Shown here piece after piece: positions 1 to 12,151 of a stretch of DNA of 64,000 nt. The notes under the pieces were generated by a model. The model was not told the origin of the DNA and made no database searches. It worked only from the letters and a program-made list of their open reading frames with translations. This stretch comes from Lampris incognitus (taxonomy: Eukaryota > Chordata > Actinopteri > Lampriformes > Lampridae), in contig NC_079219.1 of assembly GCF_029633865.1 (NCBI RefSeq), positions 58,476,850 through 58,540,849 of the forward strand. Direction: 5' to 3'. The first letter of the stretch is position 1; every line of letters starts with the position of its first letter. The translations under genes and the position numbers were made by a program.

Positions 1-748
1 CCCAGTTGTATCCAGCCAATCGGCTCTGTCCATAACTACAGTCCACTAACTTCCGGTCTCTGCTGCAGAGGTCATACCAGTTTCCTGTTTGTTGGGTTGT
101 GCTATTGACAATGGCATATTTTTCACGTTGCCTGCACGATTTACCATGGATAAATGTCAACGACATGCACACAACTGTCGACAGACTTTCACCTGCGCCT
201 CCCAGCAAACGGGTGAAAAGTTTCAAGTTGTACATATCAAGTTACGTCTACCGTTATGAGGATGAGTGTCCTCATTCTCATAACGGTGGACTGGTATGAC
301 CGCTGCAGTAGAAACTGGAAGTCAGTGGACTACAGTTATACACAGAGTGCATTATCCCACCCTTCCGAGCCGTCCCGGTCTCTGCTCCCCCTCCTCTGCC
401 AATCCGGGGAGGGTTGCAGACTACCACATGCCTCCTCCCATACTTGTGGAGTCGCCAGCCGCTTCTTTTCACCTGACAGTGAGGAGTTTCACCAGTGGGA
501 CATAGCGCGTGGGAGGGATCATGCTATTCCTCCCAGATCCCCCTCCCCCCAGACAGGCACCCCGACCGACCAGAGGAGGCGCTAGTGCAGCGACCAGGAC
601 ACATACCCATATCCGGCTTCCCACCTGCAGACACAGCCAATTGTGTCTGTAGGGATGCTCCATCAAGCTGGAGGTAACACGGGGATTTGAACCGGCGACC
701 CCCGTGTTGGTAGGCAACAGACTAGACCGCCACGCCACCCGGACGCCC
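1..748 (-). repeat. tRNA-derived SINE family B, copy 1, split by an insertion
   Basis: On the minus strand the element starts near 748 with a GGGCGTCCGGGTGGCG-type head, has a tRNA-like B box (GGTTCAAATCC type, near 685) and ends in the CCAATTGTATCC-type region. The same roughly 420-bp sequence recurs at 2867-3295, 19219-19661, 41871-42270, 51409-51850 and 60086-60530. Positions 1-20 match the tail end of the consensus and 349-748 the rest, so 21-348 is a later insertion. It lies in the intron upstream of the first visible rbfox1l exon. Confidence 0.8.
21..348. mobile_element. MITE with about 55-bp inverted ends, inserted in SINE B
   Basis: The left end (about 24-80, CTCTGTCCATAACTACAGTC...) is the imperfect inverse of the right end (about 285-345, ...GACTACAGTTATACACAGAG). 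The flanking SINE sequence is continuous once this block is removed. No open reading frame of transposase type is visible, so it is non-autonomous. The target duplication, perhaps just AT, could not be fixed with certainty, so the superfamily is not assigned. Confidence 0.6.
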
Positions 749-1035
749 GCACGCTGTAACGTTTACGTCTTTATAGGTTTATGAAATACATTATGAACGT
801 GAAGGCAGTTTCATAATGATCCGAAATGCTCATTAAAACAATTCCGCTCCCCAAGATGGACGAATAATCGCGATGAAAAATCATGATCAAAATATCAAGA
901 CACGTAATTGGGATTATCATTTTAGCCATTATCATGCAGCCCTGGATATGATCATATGTCTTTTCAGCACATAAGCAAAATCTCATGATGGTGATTAAAA
1001 AAAACAAAACAAACACACGTTCTGACATTTTTCAG
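749..1035. other. rbfox1l intron remainder
   Basis: AT-rich intron sequence between SINE B copy 1 and the splice acceptor (TTTTTTCAG) at 1035. Nothing else recognised. Confidence 0.5.
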
Positions 1036-3592
1036 CAATTTGGCAAGATTCTGGATGTGGAAATCATCTTTAATGAGAGGGGGTCCAAGGTGAGCGTCGT
1101 CATTAAATGAAGGCAGAAATGTTATCAGAGATGAAAAGCGTTTACTAAGTGATAGATATCAACCTCAAATGAAATAACGGACACACAAGCGTTGTGAATG
1201 ACAGGGCTTTGGATTCGTGACCTTCGAGAGTGCCATGGAGGCCGACCGAGCGAGGGAGAAACTGAACGGCACAATTGTGGAGGGGAGGAAGATTGAGGTG
1301 AGGGAGACAATGTCCTCCTACTTGTAGTTTTCCTGGTTACTAACTGTGCTGTTACTGATCCTCTTGCTGCTCCTCGTTCCCTCAGGTTAACAACGCCACC
1401 GCCAGAGTAGTCACCAAGAAGCCCCAGACCCCACTAGTGAATGGTGAGGTTTCAAGTAAGCCACATCTTCCTTACTGCAGTACACTACCATGGGTCCTTC
1501 TTTGCTTTAAGTTATGGATCGTTGAGAGTCAATCCCACCTTTATGTTCCCTTTCCGTCTAGCCACTGGATGGAAGATCAACCCCGTCATGGGCGCCATGT
1601 ACGCACCTGAACTCTACACCGGTGAGGAGCAATCCATTCACTCATGCTTCTTTTTCTTATTGGTCAGGGTGAATTCGGCAACGCCGTCCACGTCACTAAT
1701 TCTGCCGTTGTCGTTTGCCTCCCTCGCCGTGCATACAGTGGCCAGTTTCCCCTACCCTGTAGCGACTCCCACTTTGGCCTATAGGGGCTCGGCGCTGCGC
1801 GGGCGGGGACGGGCCGTTTACAACACGATCCGTTCTGCAGCTGCAGCCACGCCGGCTGCCGTCCCCGCCTACCCAGGGTGAGATTCCTGCTCCTGTGGTC
1901 CACCAACTAACACAACCGGTTTAATAACATTCAGCTGATTTACCCCGAAATGTTAAAATATGGTCTTCGCCTCACCTTGTTTTCAGAGTGGTGTACCAGG
2001 ACGGGTTGTACGGCGCAGAAGTCTACGTAAGTGGCCACTAATTTTCCCCTCACATATTACACGTTTTATTCAGCGGGAAGGTCCTGGGTTCGGGCCCCGG
2101 GTTAGTCCAACCTCGGAGGTCGTGCCGGGTCGTCCTCTGTGTGGAGTTTGCGCGTTCTCCCCGTGTCTGTGTGGGTTTCCTTCGGGTGCTCCGGTTTCCT
2201 CTCACAGTCCAAAGACATGGAGGTCAGGTGACTTCTGGGATAGGCTCCAGCATCCCCACGACCCTGAGAGCAGAATAAGCAGTTTAGATAATGGATGGAT
2301 GGATGGATGGATGGATGGATGGATGGATGGATGGATGGATGGATGGATGGATGGATATGACATATTTTGTGAAAAAGCACAGAGTTTCTTATTTACTGTT
2401 GTTGTACTAATGCGATCCAATTGTTTCCGATCAGGGTGGATATCCTGCGGCCTACAGGATGGCTCCATCAGCATCTGCCGCCACAGCCGCCTACAGTGAT
2501 GGGTAAGCAGATGAGCGCCACTTCGAGACCGTTCCATTCATTAACATGCATTATGAAGGCCCCCTGGAAGGTCATGCAGATTTTTGCTGTTTTCAGTGAA
2601 TTCACGCGACGTCGTGTCCCCGTTTAACGGCAGGTGGTTAGAGTTAGTTAGTTAATACACATGAAGACTTTTACTTTTGACACGAACCTCATTTTAAGTC
2701 ACAAGGGCGTTTCATTTCCACAAGAGCGTGCACATTTCATATGGACCGCTCTTGTGGAAGTCGAACCCTAATCCTGCCATTGTTGGTGTCGCTGTACTAC
2801 GACAGCTATGAAAGACCGTTGTAAAAAAAAAAGAAAAGGAAAAAAAGGAAAGACAGAAAACAAGCAGAGGTTGTTTTTTTTCTCCCCAATTGTACTTGGC
2901 CAATTACCCCACTCTTCCCGAGCCGTCCCGATTGCTGCTCCGCCCCCTCTGCTGATCCGGGGAGGGCTGCAGACTACCACATGCCTCCTCCCATACATGT
3001 GGAGTCACCAGCCGCTTCTTTTCACCTGACAGTGAGGAGTTTCCCCAGGGGGACGTAGCGCGTGGGAGGATCATGCTATTCCCCCCAGTTCCCCCTCCCC
3101 CCTGAACAGGCGCCCCAACCAACCAGAGAAGGCGCTAGTGCAGCAACCAAGACACGTACCCACATCCGGCTTCCCGCCCGCAGACACGGCCAATTGTGTC
3201 TGTAGGGACGCCCGACCAAGCCGGAGGTAACACGGGGATTCGAACCACCGATGTTGGTAGGCAACGGAATAGACCGCCACACCACCTGGACGCCAAAAAC
3301 AAGCATAGTTTTGAGACGATGTGTTACCTTCATACCCACCGTTTGTTTATTCCCCAGATATGGACGGGTATACGCCACCACCACAGACCCCTATCACCAT
3401 TCAGTTGGCCCAACAGCAACATACGGAGTGGGAACAATGGTAAGCAGTCACCTCTCCTCCAACAAGGCTCGCCGGATTAGATCTGAAACGACCATTTTCA
3501 GCCTGTTGAGTGGAATCTAATGGCTTCTTCTCTGATCGTGTTTTAAGGCGAGTTTGTACAGAGGAGGCTACAACCGCTTCACCCCTTACTGA
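1036..3592 (+). CDS. rbfox1l: RBFOX-family splicing regulator, C-terminal nine exons
   Basis: Coding exons read from the sequence: 1036-1089, 1205-1297, 1386-1443, 1562-1621, 1739-1877, 1987-2026, 2435-2502, 3358-3439 and 3548-3592. All introns are GT-AG and the 639 bases stay in frame to TGA at 3590-3592. The first two (54 and 93 nt) are the characteristic RBFOX RRM exons: [18 protein letters not shown], then [20 protein letters not shown]. They supply the second half of the RRM that binds UGCAUG. The rest is the Ala/Tyr-rich C-terminal splicing-activation region, ending in [10 protein letters not shown], the R-F-x-P-Y tail of nuclear RBFOX isoforms. [10 protein letters not shown] and [19 protein letters not shown] resemble fish rbfox1l more than rbfox1, 2 or 3, from memory of the family. 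The N-terminal exons lie before base 1. Known role: nuclear regulator of alternative exons in muscle and neurons. Paralogue choice is an inference; family membership is not in doubt. Confidence 0.9.
2078..2354 (+). repeat. SINE family A, copy 1, 5'-truncated, with (GGAT)n tail
   Basis: Starts inside the tRNA-like B box (GGTCCTGGGTTCGGGCC), runs through the family body (GTGTGGAGTTTGCGCGTTCTC, TCCAAAGACATGGAGGTCAG, GGGATAGGCTCCAGCATCCC) and ends in about 16 ATGG units at 2289-2354. Same family as 15059-15422, 37977-38344, 43611-43953, 53033-53453 and 61690-62032. It lies in the 2027-2434 intron of rbfox1l. Confidence 0.85.
2867..3295 (-). mobile_element. SINE family B, copy 2, with target duplication
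   Basis: Full-length copy with the tRNA-like head at about 3295 on the minus strand and a T-run (A tail on its own strand) near 2874. Flanked by a 10-bp direct repeat AAAACAAGCA at 2857-2866 and 3296-3305, the mark of target-primed insertion. Lies in the 2503-3357 intron of rbfox1l. Confidence 0.85.
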
Positions 3593-4143
3593 GCCCCCCG
3601 GCAGGGGGCAGATACACATCTCTCTTTAACGCCGGGATCGGCTGATCCACGGACGCTGCAGGACAGGATATGAGATCGCCGAGCTCTGGACAACATGGAA
3701 CACATGTTCTCCCCCCGGTCTCCATCGCAACCTCTCCCCGAGAGATTAAATGGACTGAACTTGTAAATACTGTGGTATCTATCTGCTATTTATTCTGCTA
3801 CAGAATACCTAGTACACGGAGAAGGATGTTATCTCATTTATAGTCAGTTGCTGAAGAGGTTTTATTTGACGGTTGATTGACGTTTGAGGAGTTTAAAGAG
3901 CATTTCACGAGGCCTAATAAGTTCTTCCGCTGGAGGGTGTTGTTGGAAGATGGCCAACACCACATAAGGATAGTTGACAGGTGCAAAATACTGTGAGGAT
4001 GAATTTTTTTTCTTTTTTTTGTGGTCAACAAAATAGATTTTCTAGCTTCACGGGTCACATTTTACAATATTGTTTTAGAACGTTGTATACGATGCGTAAT
4101 GACTTATTTTTATGACAGGTTTTTGTCAAAACTTTACTAGTTC

Positions 4144-4200
4144 TGTGTGTTCGTGAGTGTGTGTGTGCGTGTGCGCGTGTGTGTGTGTATGTGTGTGTGT
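4144..4200 (+). repeat. GT microsatellite in the rbfox1l 3' region
   Basis: Interrupted (GT)n run with GC and AT variants, in the presumed 3' UTR. Confidence 0.9.
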
Positions 4201-5110
4201 TTTGACAAGATTAGCATCATTACTGTTCAGTCAAGTAATGAGAGACAGCTGTGACACTGGTATTACCACCACTCCCTCTGGTATCAACTCCGTATCGCTC
4301 AGCGGCCCGCGGGAATGTGACGAAGCTAAATCTGAAGTTTGTCTGGATGTCGGTGGGGAATTTCATTTACTTTTGCCTCTCTAACAATCTACCTCTCACA
4401 ATTTTAATCTTTCACACGAGTTTCACTTTGTAGTGCTGGATCATTGTCTGTATATGTAATGTAAGTGGCTGAATCTGCAATGTCAGCTCTTCCTGTTGCA
4501 GCCGCCTTGTGTTTGCGTGGTTCTGTATCCCGTCGCCTGATGAGCCTGTTGCCTATGTGTGCTTTCCTTCATTTCCCGTCAGTGCGTCTTCTGTCTAACT
4601 CTTAATACCAAGACTGGCGTTAATGCAGTTGCAGCTTGGTATAATCATAGTCTCCTAACGATGGCCAAGGGTCGTTTGCACTCCCTCAACTGCAAGTTCA
4701 AGGCCTTGCTTAAGTGCACATCAGTATCAGTATCAGTTCGGTTCCCCCTCTCAGATGTTCTGAGGATTTGAATTGGATTTTCTCCATTCACAAATGCCTT
4801 CGCTAACCTTAAGGCCACCGTCGCCCTGCAGCCTTCACCCCCCTCTGTGCCACAGATAAGGTGCTGCAAAGGCACCGGAACAAGGTGCTCAGCCAAGTCA
4901 TTCATCATAAGAGGATGTTTTTATACTTCAACCCAAATATTGATCTTTTAATCTTTCCATCCCCCCCCCTTTTCATTTCAGTATGTCCCTCTGCAGTGTT
5001 TTCATTTCTCAAAACTGTTCTCATGCCACGTGTGGTATCGCCGAGCTCGAGTCGGCTGTTTCTCATCTCTGTTGTACTCTGTGTGCTGCCCTGTTTGTTG
5101 TTTACCTCTA

Positions 5111-5116
5111 AATAAA
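5111..5116 (+). terminator. Candidate polyadenylation signal for rbfox1l
   Basis: AATAAA about 1.5 kb after the stop codon, followed within 20-50 bases by T/C-rich sequence. It is the strongest signal between the rbfox1l stop and the convergent leng8 gene. Confidence 0.55.
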
Positions 5117-5912
5117 ACTCTCTTGTTTCCCCCCTTTCCTCTTCTCCTCTGTTGACCCCCCCCCCCCCCCAGACCTATTGGCTCTTCTCATTTTCATTTA
5201 TCATCACATTGCCTTCGCTTGTGTCCTTAGGCTTTTTTCTCTTTCTGCGCCCCTCCTCTGCACTTTTAAGGGGGATAAAAGTGGGGGGATTATTAAGGCT
5301 CGCCAACAAAAGGTTAGGAGTTCCTGACTGCAGTTGAAGTGGCGGTGATAGTGATAGATTGGTAGATAACGACGTACGGATATGGAGACTAGGGAGAAGT
5401 TCTAATCCTTCGCCCATTACGTGTCCCTATCACAAATGCATTAGCTTTATATATTGGGGTGCAGACTGCTTGTCTCATCAGGCGTTTCCTGGAGACGATA
5501 TTTTATCCTACTACATCTTTGTTAAGTGCTCATTCTCTTTAACCCCCCATGCCATCTTTGACTTTTCTCTGTCAGGTCATTTGGCAATGCGTTCTTCTCC
5601 TCTTCTCTTCCAACCATTCTGCTCTGCACCACTCCGGGCTTTACGAGTGTAGGACGTATCAGAACTCACAGTTTGCTGTAAACGGCCCAAAACCTTTGTC
5701 GCATCCCCCCCCCCCATACGGGACTCCATAGTTGTTCGCCATGTCACCCGGATGACACTGGCTTTCGAATTTTCAACCTAAACCCTTAACCTTAGTCCAA
5801 ATCTCGATCCAACCTTAACCCCTATCTTAATTCAGTGTGAACGTGAAAATAACGATCTGTTTGCCGACCCTGTTTGTAAGTCGTCGTGCACTTTGTAGGA
5901 AACTCACACATG
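5117..5912. other. Intergenic, nothing recognised
   Basis: Between the rbfox1l end and the hAT-like element. It contains a C-run at 5157-5170 and another at about 5707-5715. No gene or repeat was recognised. Confidence 0.4.
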
Positions 5913-6352
5913 TAGGGCTGTGTTATTGACGAGTATCTAGCGATACGATACGCATCACGATACAGGGGTTACGGTTCAATATATCGCGATATATTGTGAT
6001 GTCATAGGCCTGTGTTCTTTGTGCTTATGCTACTTCCTGTCTCAGTTTACGTTGTTGTGTTGGAGCGGAAGAGTCAAATGGCTGAAGGCAGATTACAACA
6101 CTGTTACCTAGCGGTCGTGGGGGTTACACACAACCAGGGGCGGATCTACAGGGTGGCAGCTGCCACCTCTGGGACACAGTCTTGCCACCCCAGGAAAAAA
6201 ATCTCTAGATCCGCCACTGCACACAACACAACATGTTTGTCACGAACCTTTACATATAAGTAAAAATCGATATAGCGGTTTTGAGAATCGATGCAGTATC
6301 GCAAAAGATGATATCGCGATACTCGTGTATCGATATTTTCTTACGCCCCCTA
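5913..6352. mobile_element. hAT-like non-autonomous element rich in CGATA palindromes
   Basis: Begins TAGGGCTGTGTTATTGACG and is filled with short ATCGCGATA/CGATACGATACG palindromes at both ends. The right end reads CGATATTTTCTTACGCCCCC. The first 60 bases align with the inverse of 37051-37111, so the family has at least two copies here. No transposase frame. The end-to-end target duplication was not found, so the boundaries are approximate. Confidence 0.55.
6135..6219. mobile_element. 85-bp hAT-type MITE nested in the preceding element
   Basis: Terminal inverted repeats CAGGGGCGGATCTA and TAGATCCGCCACTG. Flanked by a perfect 8-bp duplication CACACAAC at 6127-6134 and 6220-6227, the size made by hAT transposases. 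At 85 bp it carries little beyond the two ends. Confidence 0.9.
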
Positions 6353-6534
6353 CTTACTAGGCGTCACCGTCACGTACCTCCCAAGCTTTCCGACGCCGCC
6401 GTATTCTCTCTCTCTCTCATCAGATCCTCTGATGGCGTGACTGTCAGCGACCTCTTCATTTATATTTGAATGTCTCTCTCCTCTCTCTGCATGCTGCACG
6501 GCGAGTCTTCCTTCTGTCCTCTGCCGAATAGCTT

Positions 6535-7512
6535 TGTCATCCACTGCTCTTCACTTGATCTTAGCGCCTGTTAGCCATTTTGTTGGTCTTTTTCTTCGCT
6601 AGCTTCTCTACTTCCGGCTTCCGACTTCCGCTCTAAAATGCTTTTCTTTGTTGTGTGTGTGTATATGCATACTTATTCGGAATGTGTAACCTTAACACGC
6701 CGTCTTTATTTTTTATTTAGAAGTTAATGTTTTGTCACCTGCCACTCTTCACTTGGTCTTACTTCCTGTTTGCTGCTCATTCGTCTTTTTCTTCGCTAGC
6801 TTCTCTACTTCCGGCTTCCGCTCTAAAATGCTTTTCTTTGTCGTGTGCGTATGCATATTTATTCGGAATTTATAACCTTAACATGCCGTCTTTATTTTAT
6901 TTATTTATTTAGAAGTTAATGTTTTGTCATCTGCCACTCTTCACTTGATCTTACTTCCGGTTAGCTGCTCGTTCGTCTTTTTCTTTGCTAGCTTCTCTAC
7001 TTCCGGCTTTTGTCTTCCGACTTCCGCTCTGAAATGCTTTTTCTTCAACGGTGTGTGGCTAAGTACTTATTCGGGATGTGTAACCTTAACATGCCGTCTT
7101 TATTTTTTATTTAGAAGTTAATGTTTTGTCACCTGCCACTCTTCACTTGATCTTACTTCCTGTTTGCTGCTCGTTCGTCTTTTTCTTCGCTAGCTTCTCT
7201 ACTTCCGGCTTCCGACTTCCGCTCTAAAATGCTTTTCTTTGTCGTGTGCGTATGCATACTTATTCGGAATGTGTAACGTTAACATGCCGTCTTTATTTTA
7301 TTTATTTTTTATTTAGAAGTTAATGTTTTGTCATCTGCCACTCGTCGCTTGATCTTACTTCCGGTTAGCTGCTCGTTCGTCTTTTTCTTTGCTAGCTTCT
7401 CTACTTCCGGCTTTTGTCTTCCGACTTCCGCTCTAAAATGCTTTTCTTTGTTGTGTGTATGCCTATTTATTCAGAATTTGTAACCTTAACATGCCGTCTT
7501 TATTTTTTATTT
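6535..7512. repeat. Tandem array, about five units of 192-202 bp
   Basis: Units begin at the recurring AGAAGTTAATGTTTTGTCA at 6719, 6911, 7113 and 7315, with a diverged final copy of that phrase at 7513. A partial unit starts near 6535. Each unit contains CACTCTTCACTTGATCTTAC, GCTAGCTTCTCTACTTCCGG and GCCGTCTTTATTTTATTTA. Unit length varies with the TTTATT run and a short TTTTGTCTTCCGAC insertion present in only some units. Confidence 0.9.
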
Positions 7513-7946
7513 AGAAGTGAATCATTTTCAGTATCATCACATTTCGTCAGCTGATCATTGAAATGAGGAGGAAAACAGCCGCAAGAAGAATCACTTTTTT
7601 CTTCTTCTGTACTTTGTGGGAATTGAACTTCACATAATTTAGCTCCTAGTCCACTAAGTCTGGAAGATAAAACCAGTGTTGCAGTGCGGTGGATGTTAAC
7701 CATCCCTAAACTTTCCTATTTGCTTTTGAAAGCGTTCAAGAACACGTTGCACAAGGACTCGTGTAGAGTAGGCCTTCCCTTCCGTGGTTTGTTAGACATG
7801 TCCTTCATTTTGCTCCCTTTGTTTCCCTTTGGCCATTATCTACCTTTACCTTCCAGCTGATACTGTGCTTTTCTTTCTGGCGTTCATGTAGAATAGGATC
7901 GCATGTAGCTTTTTTTCTGTCGACTCTATCGAACATTTAACCTTTC

Positions 7947-8335
7947 GGTAACACTTTAGTATGGGGAACGTAGTCACCATTAATTAGGTGCTTATTAGCA
8001 TGCAAATTAGCAACATATTGGCTCTTCATTGGTCATTATTACGTACTCATTACTGCCTTATTCTGCATGGCCTTATTATACCAGTAAGCCATTAACTATG
8101 AGTTTTCCCTCTATAATCTCAGAAGTACTGCTTATTAGTAGTACCATCTCAATATGCTTTGCTTAGTATGGCCTTTATAAGGTGGTAGTACCACAAGAAG
8201 AGTTATTCTCCCTTACTAACACTTAATGAATATGGTCTGTTCTTATATAACACAAAACTACAAGTGTTCAGTGTTAAATTACTGTACATTAAGTTTTTGT
8301 TACTTACAATATGTTCCCCATACTAAAGTGTTACC
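7947..8335. mobile_element. 389-bp MITE with 23-bp inverted ends and 8-bp target duplication
   Basis: Ends GGTAACACTTTAGTATGGGG and CCCCATACTAAAGTGTTACC are perfect inverses, flanked by direct repeats AACCTTTC at 7939-7946 and 8336-8343. The 8-bp duplication points to hAT-type mobilisation. No coding capacity. Confidence 0.92.
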
Positions 8336-8857
8336 AACCTTTCTGACCCATTTACCTCTTCTAGTTCCTATTTCCCCATCTTCAGGCTGACCTGTAGTGT
8401 AGGTAGGGGTGCCTCCTCTCAAATAACATGTCTCCATTTCCCCATCACGTGACAGCAGCTGCCCTCCTCTACCCCACAACTTCCACACAAAACTCCCTTT
8501 AAATTGAAACGCCTCAGATGTGTGGAGGCCGATTTATCAAGTATAAAATGCAAAATATAAATGCAACCTTGCTGGAAAACCCACGAGTCCGACATCTGCC
8601 CCTATGAGTTCCTCCAGTGTCACAGGTGTCTGTTTTGAGTCTTTGAAAGTTGGTTCTTATTTCTTATTATGACAGTTAAATATAATAAACTCCACTGTCA
8701 ATACTGCTTTGGCTCAAGCATTTCACTGGTTTGTCCATATTAACAATTTTTATGTCCTCTGACCAATGTCATACATTTCCTTCCTTCCAAATGTACAGGC
8801 ACTGCATACATCCCATTATAAGAAAAACATCAAGGAACAAGACTACTATACTTGAAT

Positions 8858-8863
8858 TTTATT
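8858..8863 (-). terminator. Candidate polyadenylation signal for leng8
   Basis: Minus-strand AATAAA (TTTATT on the plus strand). It would give leng8 a 3' UTR of about 4.8 kb. A second AATAAA lies near 11780, so this choice is tentative. Confidence 0.35.
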
Positions 8864-10726
8864 TGGCTTTTCAAAAAGATTATGTACATAATATTGACAA
8901 AAATGGCAGTATGTGTCAAATCTGTAGAGGGATGAGACTGTGGAAAGGGAGGGGGGCATTGCAATGACACCTTCAGCTTCAGTTGTTAGTAGGCTGCAAC
9001 AAACTACTGAAAGCACTGCAGGCACGATACTTACTGAGTGGCTAGCTGCACTCAAGAAATAAAATACAAAAAAATAAATAAATAAAACACTACCATACTG
9101 AACACAAAAGACACGAATGAGAAAGAACAGAATACTGGTTAGACTCAAAGGAGAGGGGAGGGGGTAGCATGCAGGTCAGGAATCGGCAGGAGGAGGTCAA
9201 GATGGAGAGAAGACGAGATTTAAAGATGGGGGGGAAAGTAAATATTGAGAAATGAACGGAGCATTGCGGAACAATGAGTTCTTCTGGTACAGGGGTGGAC
9301 AAAGTTGCGAAGATAAATGGAATATATGGAAGCAAAATAACTGAAAACATGATTTTAGTATGAAAAACAAAACGAATAAGAATCTATTGTTATCTGGGGT
9401 GACTTTCTTACTAAAACTTAACTAGAGTCTGAGCTCCTTCAATGCTGAAAAAGGAAAGCTTCAGTTTTGCACATTTGAATCCTGTGTGAGAAGCGTACAT
9501 CTACATGTGGCCAATCAGCAAAGTCATCAAAACAGTCATGAAACAGTCATCAAGAGGCAGGTTTTTTGACATGGGACTACATAACTGAACTGCAGAAAAT
9601 ATGACTCTTCTGAAAGACAGTACATTCAGGGACATTTCATTTAGAACATGAACATCATGTGATCTGTATGTCCGGATTCATTTAAAGTTGCTCAGGAGAT
9701 AAAACTTATTGGGAAATTATCTGTAATTTAAAAACCCAAATCCATCAAGTGATGTCATCATTCAGTGCTGTGCTGATATTCAGCACGGACACAATATGAG
9801 CAATTTAAGAGCCGCCAAGAGCAAATAATGATGACAAGGTGGTCTTCGTTTTCCCCAAGATGTAAATGAATCTGGACATACAGAACACTACAGAACATTT
9901 TAAAAAAAGGGGGCTTTTCTTTGAAACCATCATGAAAATATATTGGCACCAAACATGAGAGCAAACTGAAGGGCTAGTCTTCACTAGATGGAGAGAAGCA
10001 TTTCTTTTAGATCAACATGGCAGAAAAACAATCAGATTAGAAACAGTTGAGAATGTGAGGCTCCCGTTTTGTTTTATCAGAAGCATGGCTTGAACTTGAG
10101 TGGGTCAAACCAAGACTTGAATTGCTCACAATTCACTCTCTCCCCCTCTGGCTTGCTTCTGGAGGAGGCTGTTGTTCCCCCACTCATCGCTCCATTTGCT
10201 CCTGCAATGTAGAACTACAAACAGAAAGAAATAAGAGGTCCAGCGGTGTGTCAGGAGAGAGGAGTGGAAAGTAAAGAGGAGAAGGGTCAGGTAGGTTGAA
10301 GAGGGAGTAAAGGGACACAATGAGATAGAAAACTGTGGCCAACAATGAGTAGATTCAAAAACAAATGGCACTGAACCAGCCCAGTTCATGTGAACATGGT
10401 TTAGACAAGAGGGTTGTCTGATGGGATTTATGCGTTTACATGTTTTCTGTAGTAGAATACTGTGTGGCTGGGGATGCTGGTGCCACTTGTGATTCTCATC
10501 TTTCCAATTCAAGATTATCAGCAACAACATTTGGGAGAATCGCCACCGAACTCAGTAAAGCAACACAAAAATGTCGATCTTAACTGGCACGGGTCAAATA
10601 TTAACAAATCATTCCGGTTCTTAGCTGGAGAGAAGGTACTTTTACAAACCAATTCTTTCTTGTTATTGCAACTTGGGTAATAAAACAAAACAAAATAACA
10701 AAAAACAAAACAAAAAAAAACAAAAA

Positions 10727-10727
10727 C

Positions 10728-10759
<32 letters not shown>
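10727..10759. repeat. AC microsatellite
   Basis: (AC)n run preceded by an A-rich AAAAC-type stretch. Confidence 0.9.
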
Positions 10760-10760
<1 letters not shown>

Positions 10761-12099
10761 CATTCATGCAGTGAAGAAAATGTTTGGAAGTCTCAAACCA
10801 CAACAGTTGTCGTAATATAGAACATGAAATGATAAATACACCAGTCTACTGAGTAACAACTGACACAGATTTGGTTTCAAGGATGCCCCACCATTCAGTC
10901 TCCTGCATGAAAACAAAGTATTATATAACCGTGATAATCCACGAGGGAACTAAACAAAAGCCAACTGACGAGGCTGCACTGAGGAGGATCATACAACAAC
11001 CCCCTCCACTTATCATACAGCCCCCCCCCCCGATCATCACATCTTACTGCTCTTAATATAAAGTCTTTGTCAAAGATTTGGAAAAAATTATCTGGCTCTG
11101 ACTAGAGCCTGTAATCAAATGTACATATTCACATCCATGTTCTGAGTCTTGTGAACCACGCACACAAAAACAGTAACACACTTACCCTGTGTGAACAGAA
11201 CAAAACTACACACTAACTGAAGACAACATGACAGAAACCTCATAACCCATTTACAAAAAAGATGTACGCCATGGACCAGCAGTAAATACTACATCACACA
11301 GGAGACCTGCGGCGGTCTTCTTCTGCTCGGTAACACCACTTAAACCACCCAAGGCTCAACATGTTTAGATTAACACTGGATACGGTTGAACAATGTCAAT
11401 TTCATAAAGCGGGAAAAATCTCAAAAGATTTTGACATCCATTTTTGCATGACAAAAAAGTGAACTGAGTGTTGCGGTATTCGTTTTCGGTTCAGATCCAA
11501 ATATACTGGGCAGGGTAAAAATAAACAACACCGTTCCAACGCTTCAGCTGGTTTTGCAGTGCCTATGGTATATTTTCTGGCAGTTTAACTATGAGCTCTC
11601 TAGTGATCATCCTGAGAAACATGTAGGCTCTATGAACTGGTAGGAAAGAGTCCCATGGCACCAGCACACTGGCCACTTGCCAAATTTTGCCTCTCTACCC
11701 ACATCTTAACTTGGGTTTTTTTTGTGAGCTTAACTACCAGGACACAAAAGCGCCACTCTACACTCCTCTTACATCTGTCATTTTATTGTGAATTACCATC
11801 TGCAAAAGTGTAAAAATAGTTTTTGTTTTTTTGTAGCTTGAAGCAAATAAGCATATCACATTGGGACAGCAGCACAGCTTTCATGTGGCCCTGGGATCCT
11901 TACTCATTTACCATTTCACAGGTCATTTAAAATCTGAACTGTATTCTATTCACTTGGTCAAAATGTAAAGTCACATTAAAGGCTGAGTGCGGCTCAATAA
12001 CTTTCATCTACTTTGTCGTTACTCCAATGAGCCAGTACTGCCGAGCAAAAAACATAATTCAAATTAAACACTTCTGCGAGTGAGCCGTCACAGCATTCA

Positions 12100-12101
12100 T
12101 G

Positions 12102-12132
<31 letters not shown>

Positions 12133-12151
12133 ACATACACACACATACACA
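12100..12151. repeat. AC microsatellite, interrupted
   Basis: (CA)n with GACA and TACA interruptions. Confidence 0.9.

Larger units (their letters stand above)
3593..5116 (+). other. rbfox1l 3' untranslated region (probable)
   Basis: Follows the TGA directly in the last exon. No further coding exon is seen. It contains a GT microsatellite at about 4144-4200. A good AATAAA lies at 5111-5116 with a T/C-rich stretch after it. The true transcript end could be earlier, because ATTAAA occurs near 3745. Confidence 0.5.

Noticed and set aside
1441-1881. 146-codon plus-strand frame across 1441-1881
   Set aside because: It runs through two rbfox1l exons and the introns between them; only 1562-1621 and 1739-1877 are coding, defined by splice sites and homology.
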